From contig CACVAY010000110.1 of NCBI GenBank assembly GCA_902727985.1, forward strand, positions 1-64,000: 64,000 nt of DNA, read 5' to 3'. A model generated the notes under the pieces. It was given only the letters and a program-made list of their open reading frames with translations, ran no database searches and was not told the origin of the DNA. A program made the position numbers and the translations under genes. The DNA comes from an uncultured Thiotrichaceae bacterium. Its GTDB lineage: Bacteria > Pseudomonadota > Gammaproteobacteria > Thiotrichales > Thiotrichaceae. Every line of letters begins with the position of its first letter. Position 1 is the stretch's first letter. Of the stretch, positions 55,990 through 64,000 are shown in pieces.

Positions 55990-56135
55990 GCACTGCGCCT
56001 GACATTATGCCGAACATTCCTTGAAAACCCGTAATAAGCGCCCATATTTTCTGTCACTAAATTTAAACGTCCATGTCCCCTTTTTTAGATATGACATGAA
56101 CTTAATCAATCAAATTAATTCAGAAAGGATTTTTT

Positions 56136-58007
56136 ATGAGCGGAAAAGAGAATATGCAGTTTCAAACCGAGGTGGATCAGTTACTACAATTGATGATTCA
56201 CTCTCTGTACTCCAACAAAGAAATATTCCTCCGTGAATTAGTTTCAAATAGTGCAGATGCTTGTGACAAATTACGTTTCGAGGGGGTTAAAGATGATTCA
56301 CTTTATGAATCTGACCCTGAACTACGTATCGAAATAGAAGCGGATAGTGAAGCAAATACCATCACAATTCGTGATAATGGTATTGGTATGAATCGTGATG
56401 AAGTCATTACGAATATCGGTACGATTGCCAAATCAGGAACCAAAGAGTTTTTGCAAAAGCTAAGTACAGACCAAAGCAAGGATGCCAACTTAATTGGACA
56501 GTTCGGTGTCGGTTTTTACTCATCATTTATCGTCGCAGACAAAGTAACCTTGAAAACACGCCGTGCAGGAGATGATGCTGCTAATGGTACGGTGTGGGAA
56601 TCTGATGGTACATCCGGCTATTCACTAGAAACGATCGAGAAAGAAGCTCGTGGTACTGAAATCATTTTACACTTGAAAGATGATGAGAAAGAACTTGCGA
56701 ATGAGTTTTCACTGCGTGGCATCGTTTCAAAATACTCTGAGCATATCCCTATCATCATTAAAATGCGCAAGCAAGATGATGAGGGTAAGGTTAGTGATGA
56801 GTGGGAAGCAATTAACGCAGCTACGGCTCTCTGGAAGCGCCCTAAGAGTGAAGTTAAGGATGAGGAGTATGCTGAATTCTACAAAACGATTGCAATGGAT
56901 TGGCAAGAACCACTTTCCTGGAGCCACAATCACGTAGAAGGTAAGTATGAATACACATCATTATTATATATCCCTTCTAAAGCACCGTTTGACCTATGGG
57001 AACAGCAGCAAAAACATGGGATTAAGTTGTACGTGCAGCGTGTATTCATCTTAGATGATACAGAAAATCTAATGCCTCGTTACCTACGTTTCGTTCGTGG
57101 TTTAATCGATTCTAATGACCTTCCATTGAATGTTTCTCGTGAGATTTTGCAAAGTAATCGCGTTATTGAAAGCATGAAGAATGCTGCCGTGAAGAAGGTG
57201 CTTGGATTACTCAAAAGCATGGCGAAAAATGATAAAGAGAAGTATCAAACCTTCTGGACAGAGTTTGGAAATGTCATTAAAGAAGGTCCTGGCGAAGATT
57301 TCTCAAATAAAGAAGAAATTGCTAAATTGTTACGCTTCTCATCAACGGCTACAGATACCCAAGAGCAAGATGTATCTTTAGAAGATTACATTGCACGTAT
57401 GAAAGCAGATCAGGAAAAGATCTACTTTATTACTGCAGACTCATTTGCTGCCGCTAAAAACAGCCCTCATCTTGAAGTATTCCGAAAGAAAGATATCGAA
57501 GTGCTACTGTTGAGTGATCGTGTTGATGAGTGGTTAGTTAGTCACCTTACTGAGTTTGATGGTAAGAGCATGCAGTCGGTTGCCAAAGGTGAGCTTGATC
57601 TTGATAAATTCGACAGCGAAGATGATAAGAAAGCACAAGAAAAGATCGAGAAAGAGGCACAAGATGTTATTGAGCGTTTAAAGGCAAGCCTAGGTGATAA
57701 AGTTGAAGATGTTCGTGTATCACATCGTCTTACCAGCTCCCCTTCTTGTATTGTTTTGAGCGAGCATGATATGGCGCTGTACATGCAGCAGTTAATGAAA
57801 CAAGCAGGTCAGGAAATGCCGAATAGCAAACCTGTACTTGAAATAAATCCAACACATCCAATGGTTGCTAAGATTTCTGAAGAAAAAGATGAAGCACTCT
57901 TTGGTAACTGGTCGAGTATTTTGTTTGACCAAGCAGTCTTGGCGGAAGGTGGACAGCTTGAAGATCCAACGGGTTTTGTTAGCAAATTAAATGCAATGAT
58001 GTTCTAG
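56136..58007 (+). CDS. htpG: Molecular chaperone HtpG (Hsp90 family)
   Basis: 623-residue ATP-dependent chaperone. The N-terminal GHKL domain shows LRELVSNSADACDKLR, IRDNGIGMNRDEV, TIAKSGTKEFL and LIGQFGVGFYSSF. The middle domain has the catalytic-loop segment LPLNVSREILQSN. A C-terminal dimerisation region follows. AAAGGA lies six bases before the ATG. It is monocistronic, with a strong terminator after it. No sigma32-type promoter could be read with confidence in the 146-base upstream gap. Confidence 0.97.
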   Translation: MSGKENMQFQTEVDQLLQLMIHSLYSNKEIFLRELVSNSADACDKLRFEGVKDDSLYESDPELRIEIEADSEANTITIRDNGIGMNRDEVITNIGTIAKSGTKEFLQKLSTDQSKDANLIGQFGVGFYSSFIVADKVTLKTRRAGDDAANGTVWESDGTSGYSLETIEKEARGTEIILHLKDDEKELANEFSLRGIVSKYSEHIPIIIKMRKQDDEGKVSDEWEAINAATALWKRPKSEVKDEEYAEFYKTIAMDWQEPLSWSHNHVEGKYEYTSLLYIPSKAPFDLWEQQQKHGIKLYVQRVFILDDTENLMPRYLRFVRGLIDSNDLPLNVSREILQSNRVIESMKNAAVKKVLGLLKSMAKNDKEKYQTFWTEFGNVIKEGPGEDFSNKEEIAKLLRFSSTATDTQEQDVSLEDYIARMKADQEKIYFITADSFAAAKNSPHLEVFRKKDIEVLLLSDRVDEWLVSHLTEFDGKSMQSVAKGELDLDKFDSEDDKKAQEKIEKEAQDVIERLKASLGDKVEDVRVSHRLTSSPSCIVLSEHDMALYMQQLMKQAGQEMPNSKPVLEINPTHPMVAKISEEKDEALFGNWSSILFDQAVLAEGGQLEDPTGFVSKLNAMMF

Positions 58008-58016
58008 TTCGTTTTA

Positions 58017-58090
58017 CTTTTATCAGTTATTTTACTGATAAAAATTCAAGCGTAAAAAAAGCCGCCCATTTTACTATGGGCGGCTTTTTT
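58017..58090. terminator. Tandem hairpins ending htpG and the convergent yeaQ-like gene
   Basis: TTTTATCAGT/ACTGATAAAA (58018-58043) comes first. Then GCCGCCCAT (58061-58069) pairs with ATGGGCGGC (58076-58084), flanked by seven A and six T, which makes it a classical bidirectional intrinsic terminator. Confidence 0.9.
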
Positions 58091-58106
58091 ATTGATAAGC
58101 GTTCGG

Positions 58107-58385
58107 CTATAAGACTTTTTTAATCAGCCCGATAATAAAGAGCAGGACAACCGCGCCAATCGTAGCCCATATTAGCGTGCCAACAATAGCAGGCCCGGGA
58201 ATCGTTAAAACATTTCCGCCATTAGCACCAAGTATTTCACCAATAAATTTACCGACGACTGAGCCGATTATTCCAACGACAATATTTCCGATCAGGCCAA
58301 AACCACCACCACGCATGATGTTCCCAGCAAGCCATCCGGCTACAGCTCCAATTGCCAGCATTATAAGAATTTGTACAATATCCAT
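58107..58385 (-). CDS. GlsB/YeaQ/YmgE-family stress-response membrane protein
   Basis: 92 residues with three hydrophobic helices. GAVAGWLAGNIMRGGGFGLIGNIVVGIIGSVVGKFIG is the family signature (transglycosylase-associated protein, PF04226), and the C-terminal helix is WATIGAVVLLFIIGLI. AAAGGAGAAC precedes the ATG. Family genes are often induced by stress. Their molecular function is unknown. Confidence 0.88.
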   Translation of the reverse strand: MDIVQILIMLAIGAVAGWLAGNIMRGGGFGLIGNIVVGIIGSVVGKFIGEILGANGGNVLTIPGPAIVGTLIWATIGAVVLLFIIGLIKKVL

Positions 58386-58515
58386 TTGGTATGTTCTCCT
58401 TTAGTTTTAATACCACACTGATAGTAGTAGAAAAAATTGCTGTTTATTGAGGAATTTACTGACAGTTTGTTTAGAAGCAGGAAGAGAGCAGGCGTATTTA
58501 GAGGTAGGTGATGGT

Positions 58516-59070
58516 CTAGGATCTAAGGATCTGTTTGGTATGCAAGTCGATAAGCTGGGAAGGTTTGGCTGCATTACCTAAAGGGGCGTCCCAAATTCCA
58601 TCTAAATCGTCCCCAAAATAGTTCCTAACCTTCTCTACAGAGCTAGCAGGGATGTGACCTTTAGGATTTGCACTGGTGGAGACCAGTGGGTGCTGGAGAG
58701 CTTCGCATAAGTCGTAAGTTGCAGGATGTAAAGTGATACGAATGGCGAGGCTGGAGAACTGACCTCTCAAAAGTTTTGAAGTATTTTCTTTAGCAGGAAC
58801 AAGCCAAGAAGTGGGTTGATTAGTAACGGAACTGAGAAGGTCTCTATCTTCTTGAGTAATTGGCTGTAAATATTTTTCGACAAAAGCTAATCGGGAGCTA
58901 ATAATGATTAGACCTTTTTCTATCGCTCGTTGTTTTAAAGATAGAATGCGTTGAATGGCTTCTTCATTATCAGGATTACAACCAAGACCAAAGACAGCCT
59001 CGGTTGGATAAGCAATGACTCCTCCGTCTCGGACAAGGTTAGCTATCTCTTCAATCTTGCTAGAAATCAT
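58516..59070 (-). CDS. tsaC: L-threonylcarbamoyladenylate synthase TsaC
   Basis: 184-residue YrdC-domain enzyme that makes threonylcarbamoyl-AMP for the t6A37 modification of tRNAs reading ANN codons. GVIAYPTEAVFGLGCNPDNEEAIQRILSLKQRAIEKGLIIISS and HPLVSTSANPKGHIPASS are the ATP/threonine/bicarbonate site segments. It is the short form without the Sua5 C-terminal domain. It lies nine bases downstream of topA on the same strand. Confidence 0.94.
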   Translation of the reverse strand: MISSKIEEIANLVRDGGVIAYPTEAVFGLGCNPDNEEAIQRILSLKQRAIEKGLIIISSRLAFVEKYLQPITQEDRDLLSSVTNQPTSWLVPAKENTSKLLRGQFSSLAIRITLHPATYDLCEALQHPLVSTSANPKGHIPASSVEKVRNYFGDDLDGIWDAPLGNAAKPSQLIDLHTKQILRS

Positions 59071-59079
59071 CTGAAGCCG

Positions 59080-61563
59080 TTACTCGTCGTCAGAGTCTGC
59101 CTTCTTAGCGGCGGGCTTTTTAGCCGGCGCTTTTTTCTTTGCAGGTGCCTTTTTGGTAGCTGCTGCTTTCTTAGTGGTTGTAGCCTTTTTCTTGGTGGGT
59201 GCTTTTTTGGCAGCTGGCTTTTTAGCGGTAGTCTTCTTTTTAGCCGGAGCCTTTTTCTTTGCTGCAGGCTTTTTACGGCCACGTGTCTTTTTCTCAGGTG
59301 CTTTTTCAATAAGCTCTTGGCACTGTTCCAACGTCAGCTCTTTCGGATCCTGATCTTTTGGCATTTTGGCATTTTTATTACCATCTGTGATGTACGGCCC
59401 CCAACGACCGTTTAGGACTTGGATACCTGCATCAGGGAAATCCTGAATAATGCGATTACGTTCAATTTCCTTTTTCTCTTCAACCAGCTCTAAAGCTCGT
59501 TCAAGCGTAATGGTATAAGGGTTGTCTTCTTTCTTCAGTGAAACAAATTTGCTGTCATATTTCACATACGGGCCGAAGCGACCGATATTAGTACTAATTT
59601 TTTCACCAGCAGGGCTTTCACCGAGATCACGGGGAAGTTTAAATAACTCCATCGCATCATCATAAGTGATGGCATCCATTTTTTGACCAGGAAGTAAGCC
59701 TGCAAACTTTGGCTTATCTTCATCATCGCGTGTACCAATTTGTACATAAGGACCATAGCGACCCATGCGAACAGATACCGGTTTGCCTGACTTTGGATCG
59801 GTACCCAGTCCACGTGCTTGCAGTACTTCATCACGAGAAACACTTTCTTCCTTGTCTCGGACAAGTTCATCGAAAGGTTTCCAGAAATTTTCCATTAATG
59901 GAAGCCAGTCTTTTTCACCACGTGAGATGGTGTCTAGTTCATCTTCAAGGTTGGCGGTAAAGCTGTAATCTACATACTGGGTAAAATGATCCGTTAGGAA
60001 TTTGTTTACAATCTTGCCAATATCCGTGGGATAAAAACGACGAGATTCAAGTTCAACGTATTCGCGTGATTGCAAAGTAGAGATAATGCTGGCGTAGGTT
60101 GATGGTCGACCAATACCATATTCTTCCAGTGTTTTTACTAAACTTGCTTCTGAAAAGCGAGGTGGTGGTTCAGTGAAATGCTGGTTTGCTGCAATCTCTT
60201 GCAGATCAATTTTCTCACCTTCTTCCAAGGGAGGAAGAATCTTGTTTTTTTCTTTATCGCCGGTGTTTCCTTCCTGGTAAACCGCAAGGAAACCCGGAGT
60301 ACGGATCGTTGAGCCGCTTGCTCTGAAGAAACTGTCATCATTTGCCGCAAGGTTTACAGAAACCGTATCCATGGTGGCGTGGATCATCTGACAGGCAACT
60401 GTACGTTTCCAAATTAAATTATATAAACGATACTGCTCATCTGTGAGCTTATGTTTGATCATCTCAGGGATATTTTTAGCCGATGTTGGGCGCACAGCCT
60501 CATGCGCTTCCTGAGCATTTTTGGATTTAGTTTTGAAGGTACGTACGTCTGGATTGACATTGTCTTTACCATAGTTCTTGGTAATGACCTCACGAAGTTC
60601 TGCAACAGCTTCATTAGCCAAGGCTACTGAGTCCGTACGCATATAGGTAATCAGCCCTACTGGGCCGCTACCAAGATCAATTCCTTCATACAGTTGTTGT
60701 GCAACACGCATAGTTCGCTGAGTAGTGAATGTTAATTTACGCGCAGCTTCTTGTTGCAAGGTTGACGTTGTGAATGGTGGTGATGGGTTGCGTTTACGTT
60801 GTTTCTTTTTAACCTCCGCAACCGTAAGTTTGCCATTTGCATCGGTGGTGAGTTTTTCTTTTACTTCCTTAGCAAGCTTTTCATTATTGATATCGAATTG
60901 CTTAAGCGCTTTACCTTGCCAGGTATGTAGTTTGGCATGGAAAGGTTGTTCGTCTTTGTTGACGGCCGCTTCTAAAGTCCAGTATTCCTGGGGAATAAAA
61001 GCTTCAATTTCTAGCTCGCGTTCTACGATCATGCGCAGTGCTGGACTCTGTACGCGCCCAGCAGAAAGACCGTATTTAATCTTTTTCCAGAGTAAGGGTG
61101 ATAAATTGAAACCCACTAAATAATCAAGAGCACGACGTGCTTGCTGAGCATCTACAAGTGGTATAGCAATTCCTCGAGGGTTTGCTACTGCTTCTTGAAC
61201 CGCATGCTTGGTGATTTCGTGGAAAACGACACGTTGAACATTCTTACCTTCCAGTGCGTTTTTTTCTTTTAACAGTTCCAGAAGATGCCAGGAAATAGCC
61301 TCTCCTTCTCTATCCGGGTCGGTTGCGAGATAAAGGTTATCAGCCTTTTTTAATGCCTTGAGAATATTTTTAACATGCTTCTCATTGCGCTCGATGGTTT
61401 CGTATTTCATCTTGAAACCATTCTCCGTATCAACAGCACCTTCTTTTGGTACTAAGTCACGAACATGGCCATAGGAAGCAAGGACTTCAAAGCCTTTGCC
61501 GAGATATTTTTTTATGGTTTTTCCCTTGGCAGGGGACTCTACGATAACCAGACTTTCGCTCAT
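59080..61563 (-). CDS. topA: DNA topoisomerase I with lysine/alanine-rich tail
   Basis: 827 residues. TOPRIM VIVESPAKGKTIKKYLGKGFEV and LATDPDREGEAISWHL are near the N-terminus, and the catalytic Tyr is in GPVGLITYMRTDS. The C-terminal part has at least three GRYGPYV/GRFGPYVKY/GRWGPYIT repeats (Topo C-terminal repeats) and no four-Cys zinc ribbons. It ends in about 70 residues made of K, A, P and T (for example APAKKKTTAKKPAAKK), a histone-H1-like tail that should bind DNA. It relaxes negative supercoils. It lies in the dprA-smg-topA-tsaC unit. Confidence 0.96.
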   Translation of the reverse strand: MSESLVIVESPAKGKTIKKYLGKGFEVLASYGHVRDLVPKEGAVDTENGFKMKYETIERNEKHVKNILKALKKADNLYLATDPDREGEAISWHLLELLKEKNALEGKNVQRVVFHEITKHAVQEAVANPRGIAIPLVDAQQARRALDYLVGFNLSPLLWKKIKYGLSAGRVQSPALRMIVERELEIEAFIPQEYWTLEAAVNKDEQPFHAKLHTWQGKALKQFDINNEKLAKEVKEKLTTDANGKLTVAEVKKKQRKRNPSPPFTTSTLQQEAARKLTFTTQRTMRVAQQLYEGIDLGSGPVGLITYMRTDSVALANEAVAELREVITKNYGKDNVNPDVRTFKTKSKNAQEAHEAVRPTSAKNIPEMIKHKLTDEQYRLYNLIWKRTVACQMIHATMDTVSVNLAANDDSFFRASGSTIRTPGFLAVYQEGNTGDKEKNKILPPLEEGEKIDLQEIAANQHFTEPPPRFSEASLVKTLEEYGIGRPSTYASIISTLQSREYVELESRRFYPTDIGKIVNKFLTDHFTQYVDYSFTANLEDELDTISRGEKDWLPLMENFWKPFDELVRDKEESVSRDEVLQARGLGTDPKSGKPVSVRMGRYGPYVQIGTRDDEDKPKFAGLLPGQKMDAITYDDAMELFKLPRDLGESPAGEKISTNIGRFGPYVKYDSKFVSLKKEDNPYTITLERALELVEEKKEIERNRIIQDFPDAGIQVLNGRWGPYITDGNKNAKMPKDQDPKELTLEQCQELIEKAPEKKTRGRKKPAAKKKAPAKKKTTAKKPAAKKAPTKKKATTTKKAAATKKAPAKKKAPAKKPAAKKADSDDE

Positions 61564-61676
61564 ACTTCTGCGTATTCTAAGGTGGATAATTTGGGCAACT
61601 ATACTGCAACACTATAGATTACCCAAACCTTAATTATAGAAGAGTGCTTTATGTGATGGGCTTTTAAGCGAAATAC

Positions 61677-62147
61677 TTAATGATAAACAGGTGGCGTTTC
61701 ACTCATAGCAATATCATCCATCCAAGTGAACTCAGCTTCCATTTCAGGGTTATTAAGAAGGATCATCAAGACGACCCATTTCAACTTATCGAGATCAAAG
61801 TCGATGTCACGCAAAACAAGAATTTTATCGATAATGAATTCGCGAGTTTCATCTTTCAAGACGCCGGATTCTGTTAGGAATAGCAAATAACTTTGACATT
61901 CTGCGTTCAACCAGCGTCGCTCACGAGGAGAGAACACACGAAAAGATTTGGGGGATGATGGCACAAATCCGTATTCGGTTTCGTCGCCCAAGCTTTCAAG
62001 CCAATCGAATGCTTTACTGATTTCCCCACTTGGGAATCCTGCTTCTAAGAGGTGTCCTTGTAGAACTTCACGATTTTGTCCAGATTCATCGTAATCTGAA
62101 AAATTATCAAAAAGGTAAAAAAGGACGTCTAAAGTATTTTCTTTCAT
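61677..62147 (-). CDS. smg: Smg protein (DUF494)
   Basis: 156 residues from ATG 62147 (MKENTLDVLFYLFDNF). The ORF track start is 15 codons too long and lies inside dprA. ETEYGFVPSSPKSFRVFSPRERRWLNAECQSYLLFLTESGVL and LKWVVLMILLNNP are family segments. Its function is not known, but it accompanies dprA and topA across gammaproteobacteria. The ATG overlaps the dprA stop as ATGA. Confidence 0.93.
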   Translation of the reverse strand: MKENTLDVLFYLFDNFSDYDESGQNREVLQGHLLEAGFPSGEISKAFDWLESLGDETEYGFVPSSPKSFRVFSPRERRWLNAECQSYLLFLTESGVLKDETREFIIDKILVLRDIDFDLDKLKWVVLMILLNNPEMEAEFTWMDDIAMSETPPVYH

Positions 62148-63298
62148 GGGGTAACACTCGTGTTCAGTCTTACGTATTGACCTCCACCACATGCGCTGAT
62201 GTGTCCGTGAAGCTCTAAAAGGAGAAGGATGGAGGAAACGACGTCAATCGTCAATCCCGTTTGTACGACCATTCTATCAATCGATACCGGATCAAAACCC
62301 ATAGCTTCTAAAATCAGCCGTTGATCTGAAGAAAGCACATCCTGAGTGGTTTCTTCGTAACTAGCGTCAGTATTTGAAGCAGAATTTTCGATTGGGCTTT
62401 GTAAGAAGGTTTGTAGTTGCGGCGCTAATTCTTCAAGAATATCTTCAGCCGTTTCCACTAGCTTAGCACCTTCGCGAATCAGGCGATGACAACCCTTGGC
62501 CAAGGGATTGTGGATGGAGCCAGGGATAGCAAACACTTCTTTCCCCTGTTCCATCGCATTTCTTGCGGTTATCAAAGAGCCACTTTTTATCGCAGCTTCA
62601 ACGACTAAAGTGCCTAAGCTGATACCGCTAATAATGCGGTTTCTGCGTGGGAAAAAAGGTGCTTTCACAGGTGTGCCAATGGGGTATTCAGAAAGAATGA
62701 GACCGCTATTTTCGACAATAAAATCAGCAAGTTTCTGGTGTTTACTAGGATAGGTGATATCTAAACCGGTCGCGGTTACAGCAATCGTGGGGGAAGCTAA
62801 ACTATCTAAAGCCCCTTTATGGGCAAAGCCATCAATGCCCAATGCTAAACCACTAGTAATAGTGAGTCCGTTACCCGCTAAATGTTTGGCAAACTGTTGG
62901 GCGTTATCTCTGCCCCCAGTTGTTGGATTTCGGCTACCAACGATAGCGAGTTGAGGGTCTTTAAGACAGCTTAAGCTACCTTTTGCAAAAAGAATGGGGG
63001 GCGGGTCGTTAATGCTTTTGAGTTGTTCTGGGTATGCATTATCAGCAATGGTAATAATATGATGTATCGAGGATTGTTTTAGCCACTCAATATCAGCTTG
63101 GCTTGCATTGTCATTAGTATCTACAATCGCTTGGGCAACATTCTGTGGAACCCCTTTTGCCGTCAGTGTTTTAAGAGCACTATTCATCACCGACTGCGGG
63201 GTGTTGAAATGGTGCAAGGCTGACATAAAACGCTTTGGACCAATACCGGGCACACGTAATAGGTTTAACCAGTGATGTAGGTCGTTTTGGTGTTTCAC
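62144..63298 (-). CDS. dprA: DNA-processing protein DprA
   Basis: 384 residues: an N-terminal SAM-like region (LLRVPGIGPKRFMSALHHF), the Rossmann-type core with LAIVGSRNPTTGGRDNAQQF, TSGLALGIDGFAHKGAL and FFPRRNRIISGIS, and a C-terminal winged helix (ILEAMGFDPVSIDRMVVQTGLTIDVV). It loads RecA on incoming single strands in natural transformation. It is translationally coupled to smg. With pilS/pilR in the window this hints at transformability, though no other competence genes are here. Confidence 0.95.
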   Translation of the reverse strand: MKHQNDLHHWLNLLRVPGIGPKRFMSALHHFNTPQSVMNSALKTLTAKGVPQNVAQAIVDTNDNASQADIEWLKQSSIHHIITIADNAYPEQLKSINDPPPILFAKGSLSCLKDPQLAIVGSRNPTTGGRDNAQQFAKHLAGNGLTITSGLALGIDGFAHKGALDSLASPTIAVTATGLDITYPSKHQKLADFIVENSGLILSEYPIGTPVKAPFFPRRNRIISGISLGTLVVEAAIKSGSLITARNAMEQGKEVFAIPGSIHNPLAKGCHRLIREGAKLVETAEDILEELAPQLQTFLQSPIENSASNTDASYEETTQDVLSSDQRLILEAMGFDPVSIDRMVVQTGLTIDVVSSILLLLELHGHISACGGGQYVRLNTSVTP

Positions 63299-63502
63299 GT
63301 CATTTCGTTCGTAGTTTGTGTTAAGTAATAAACATGCAAAAAAGCATGATTCACCTGAAAAACGCCTCTATCTTCAGCTGATTAAAGAAGATTCTACGTT
63401 GTTGGGGTATGTTGCGATTACCTCAAGGAGTCTGCTTGTGACCCCTTAAACTTTTAGTTAACGCTAAAGGTTCTGGGGAAAGGTAAATAAGTGTCTTTAC
63501 TA
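63299..63502. other. Gap between the LysM-type gene and dprA
   Basis: About 200 bases without a gene. ACTTTTAG and CTAAAGGT (near 63450-63472) can form a hairpin that may end the upstream transcript. CATGC-AAAAAA-GCATG (63333-63348) is a small dyad before dprA. Confidence 0.4.
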
Positions 63503-64000
63503 TTAGGGGTTTCCGATTTTGTGACCGACTTTTACTGCATTATCTGATTTTGTGACCAGCGCATAACTATAATGCTGATTAACATCATACACGACCATTG
63601 TGCCGATACGCTCTGGAGGCAGCTTTACTGAAACAGGCTTTTCGTTGTGTAATTTGCCGTAGCGTTTTTCGTAAGGATCATCCGCAAGGCGTGGCGAAGT
63701 GTAAACACCTAATACATGCCCTGCTCGAATACCATCTCTAGCACCACGATTGATAATAGCGATCATGCGCTGACCGATGATGAGTTCTGCATCATAGAGA
63801 CTCATAACAGTGCCACGTACCTTAGTCGTAGGCAGACGCATTTCAATATCGAGTTCTGTTGGCTTATCTTCGACACGAATCAAGCGATCACCACGGCGAA
63901 TCTCACGATCAGACTTTTCAATAATAGTTGATGTGATGGTATTTGGTTGGGTAACGGTTAGCAAGCCATGATAGTCAATTTGTGTACCAAGTAATTCATT
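63503..64000 (-). CDS. LysM-domain peptidoglycan-binding protein, C-terminal part (partial)
   Basis: The open frame runs to the window edge: before the TTG at 63964 used by the ORF track it continues in frame as NELLGTQIDYHGL. The piece seen (VTQPNTITSTIIEKSDREIRRGDRLIRVE and GTMVVYDVNQHYSYALVTKSDNAVKVGHKIGNP) matches the C-terminal part of the LysM protein encoded next to dprA in Pseudomonas (PA0020-like). The LysM repeats themselves would be beyond the edge. The protein is likely periplasmic and binds peptidoglycan. Confidence 0.8.
   Translation of the reverse strand, partial: NELLGTQIDYHGLLTVTQPNTITSTIIEKSDREIRRGDRLIRVEDKPTELDIEMRLPTTKVRGTVMSLYDAELIIGQRMIAIINRGARDGIRAGHVLGVYTSPRLADDPYEKRYGKLHNEKPVSVKLPPERIGTMVVYDVNQHYSYALVTKSDNAVKVGHKIGNP

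Noticed and set aside
59153-59415. Plus-strand ORFs over the topA tail
   Set aside because: Low-complexity shadows of the K/A-rich tail; their Phe/Leu/Ala-rich translations are artefacts.
63291-63306. TGTTTCACGT at the start of dprA as a third parS
   Set aside because: Only the left ten bases match; the right half (CATTTC) is lost, so ParB binding is unlikely.

Overview
This window looks like the origin-proximal core of a gammaproteobacterial chromosome with an AT-leaning base composition. The signs are the gene orders yibN-grxC-secB-gpsA, rpsF-rpsR-rplI, glyQ-glyS, hisC-tyrA, lysM-dprA-smg-topA and gyrB-recF-dnaN-dnaA, together with pilS/pilR, prlC, envC, ycaO, tmcA and typA. I see no phage, transposon, CRISPR array, rRNA or tRNA. 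I cannot name the order or genus from sequence alone.

Layout. 1-2.2 kb: ribosomal operon rpsF-rpsR-membrane protein-rplI. 2.2-7.7 kb (minus): argD-argF, an AlaA/AspB-type aminotransferase and typA. 7.8-12 kb: a truncated haemoglobin, a HugZ-type haem protein, gpsA-secB-grxC-rhodanese, and an ArsR-family regulator with the cysteine spacing of persulfide sensors and an AT-rich operator. 12.3-17.3 kb: hisC-tyrA, apaH with a tail-anchored protein, and a PKMT-like methyltransferase that may be coupled to a 17-codon leader ORF. 17.3-26 kb: a nested palindrome, a secreted triple-repeat basic protein, a PP-loop ATPase, glyQS, a large unknown membrane protein, a 2OG-Fe(II) dioxygenase and an SCP2-like protein. 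26-34 kb: nadE-tmcA-membrane protein (minus), then a PP0621-like protein with pilS-pilR (plus). 34-46 kb: ycaO, a TatD-type DNase with a coupled membrane protein, gpmI with a CAP lipoprotein, thiO, a decayed DJ-1/YajL gene, ctpA, envC and prlC. 46-55 kb: gyrB, recF, dnaN and dnaA, two perfect parS sites and a replication origin. 55-64 kb: SDR protein, htpG, a GlsB/YeaQ protein, tsaC, topA, smg, dprA and a LysM-type protein cut by the window end.

How it fits together. The most informative feature is the origin. A cluster of DnaA boxes, a GGGG element and DnaA-trio-like triplets lie next to an AT-rich stretch at about 54.66-55.0 kb. This is about 2 kb from dnaA and separated from it by three genes: an RskA-like anchored domain protein, an unknown helical protein and a Rieske ferredoxin. 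I saw no box matches in the dnaA upstream region itself. The two parS sites lie at the recF/gyrB junction, about 6 kb from the origin, and gyrB to dnaA are transcribed away from it. Most other genes are housekeeping. The unexplained material is small: unknown membrane or secreted proteins, short ORFs in operon gaps, palindromes, and one clear pseudogene. I did not find a convincing new multi-gene defence or metabolic system.
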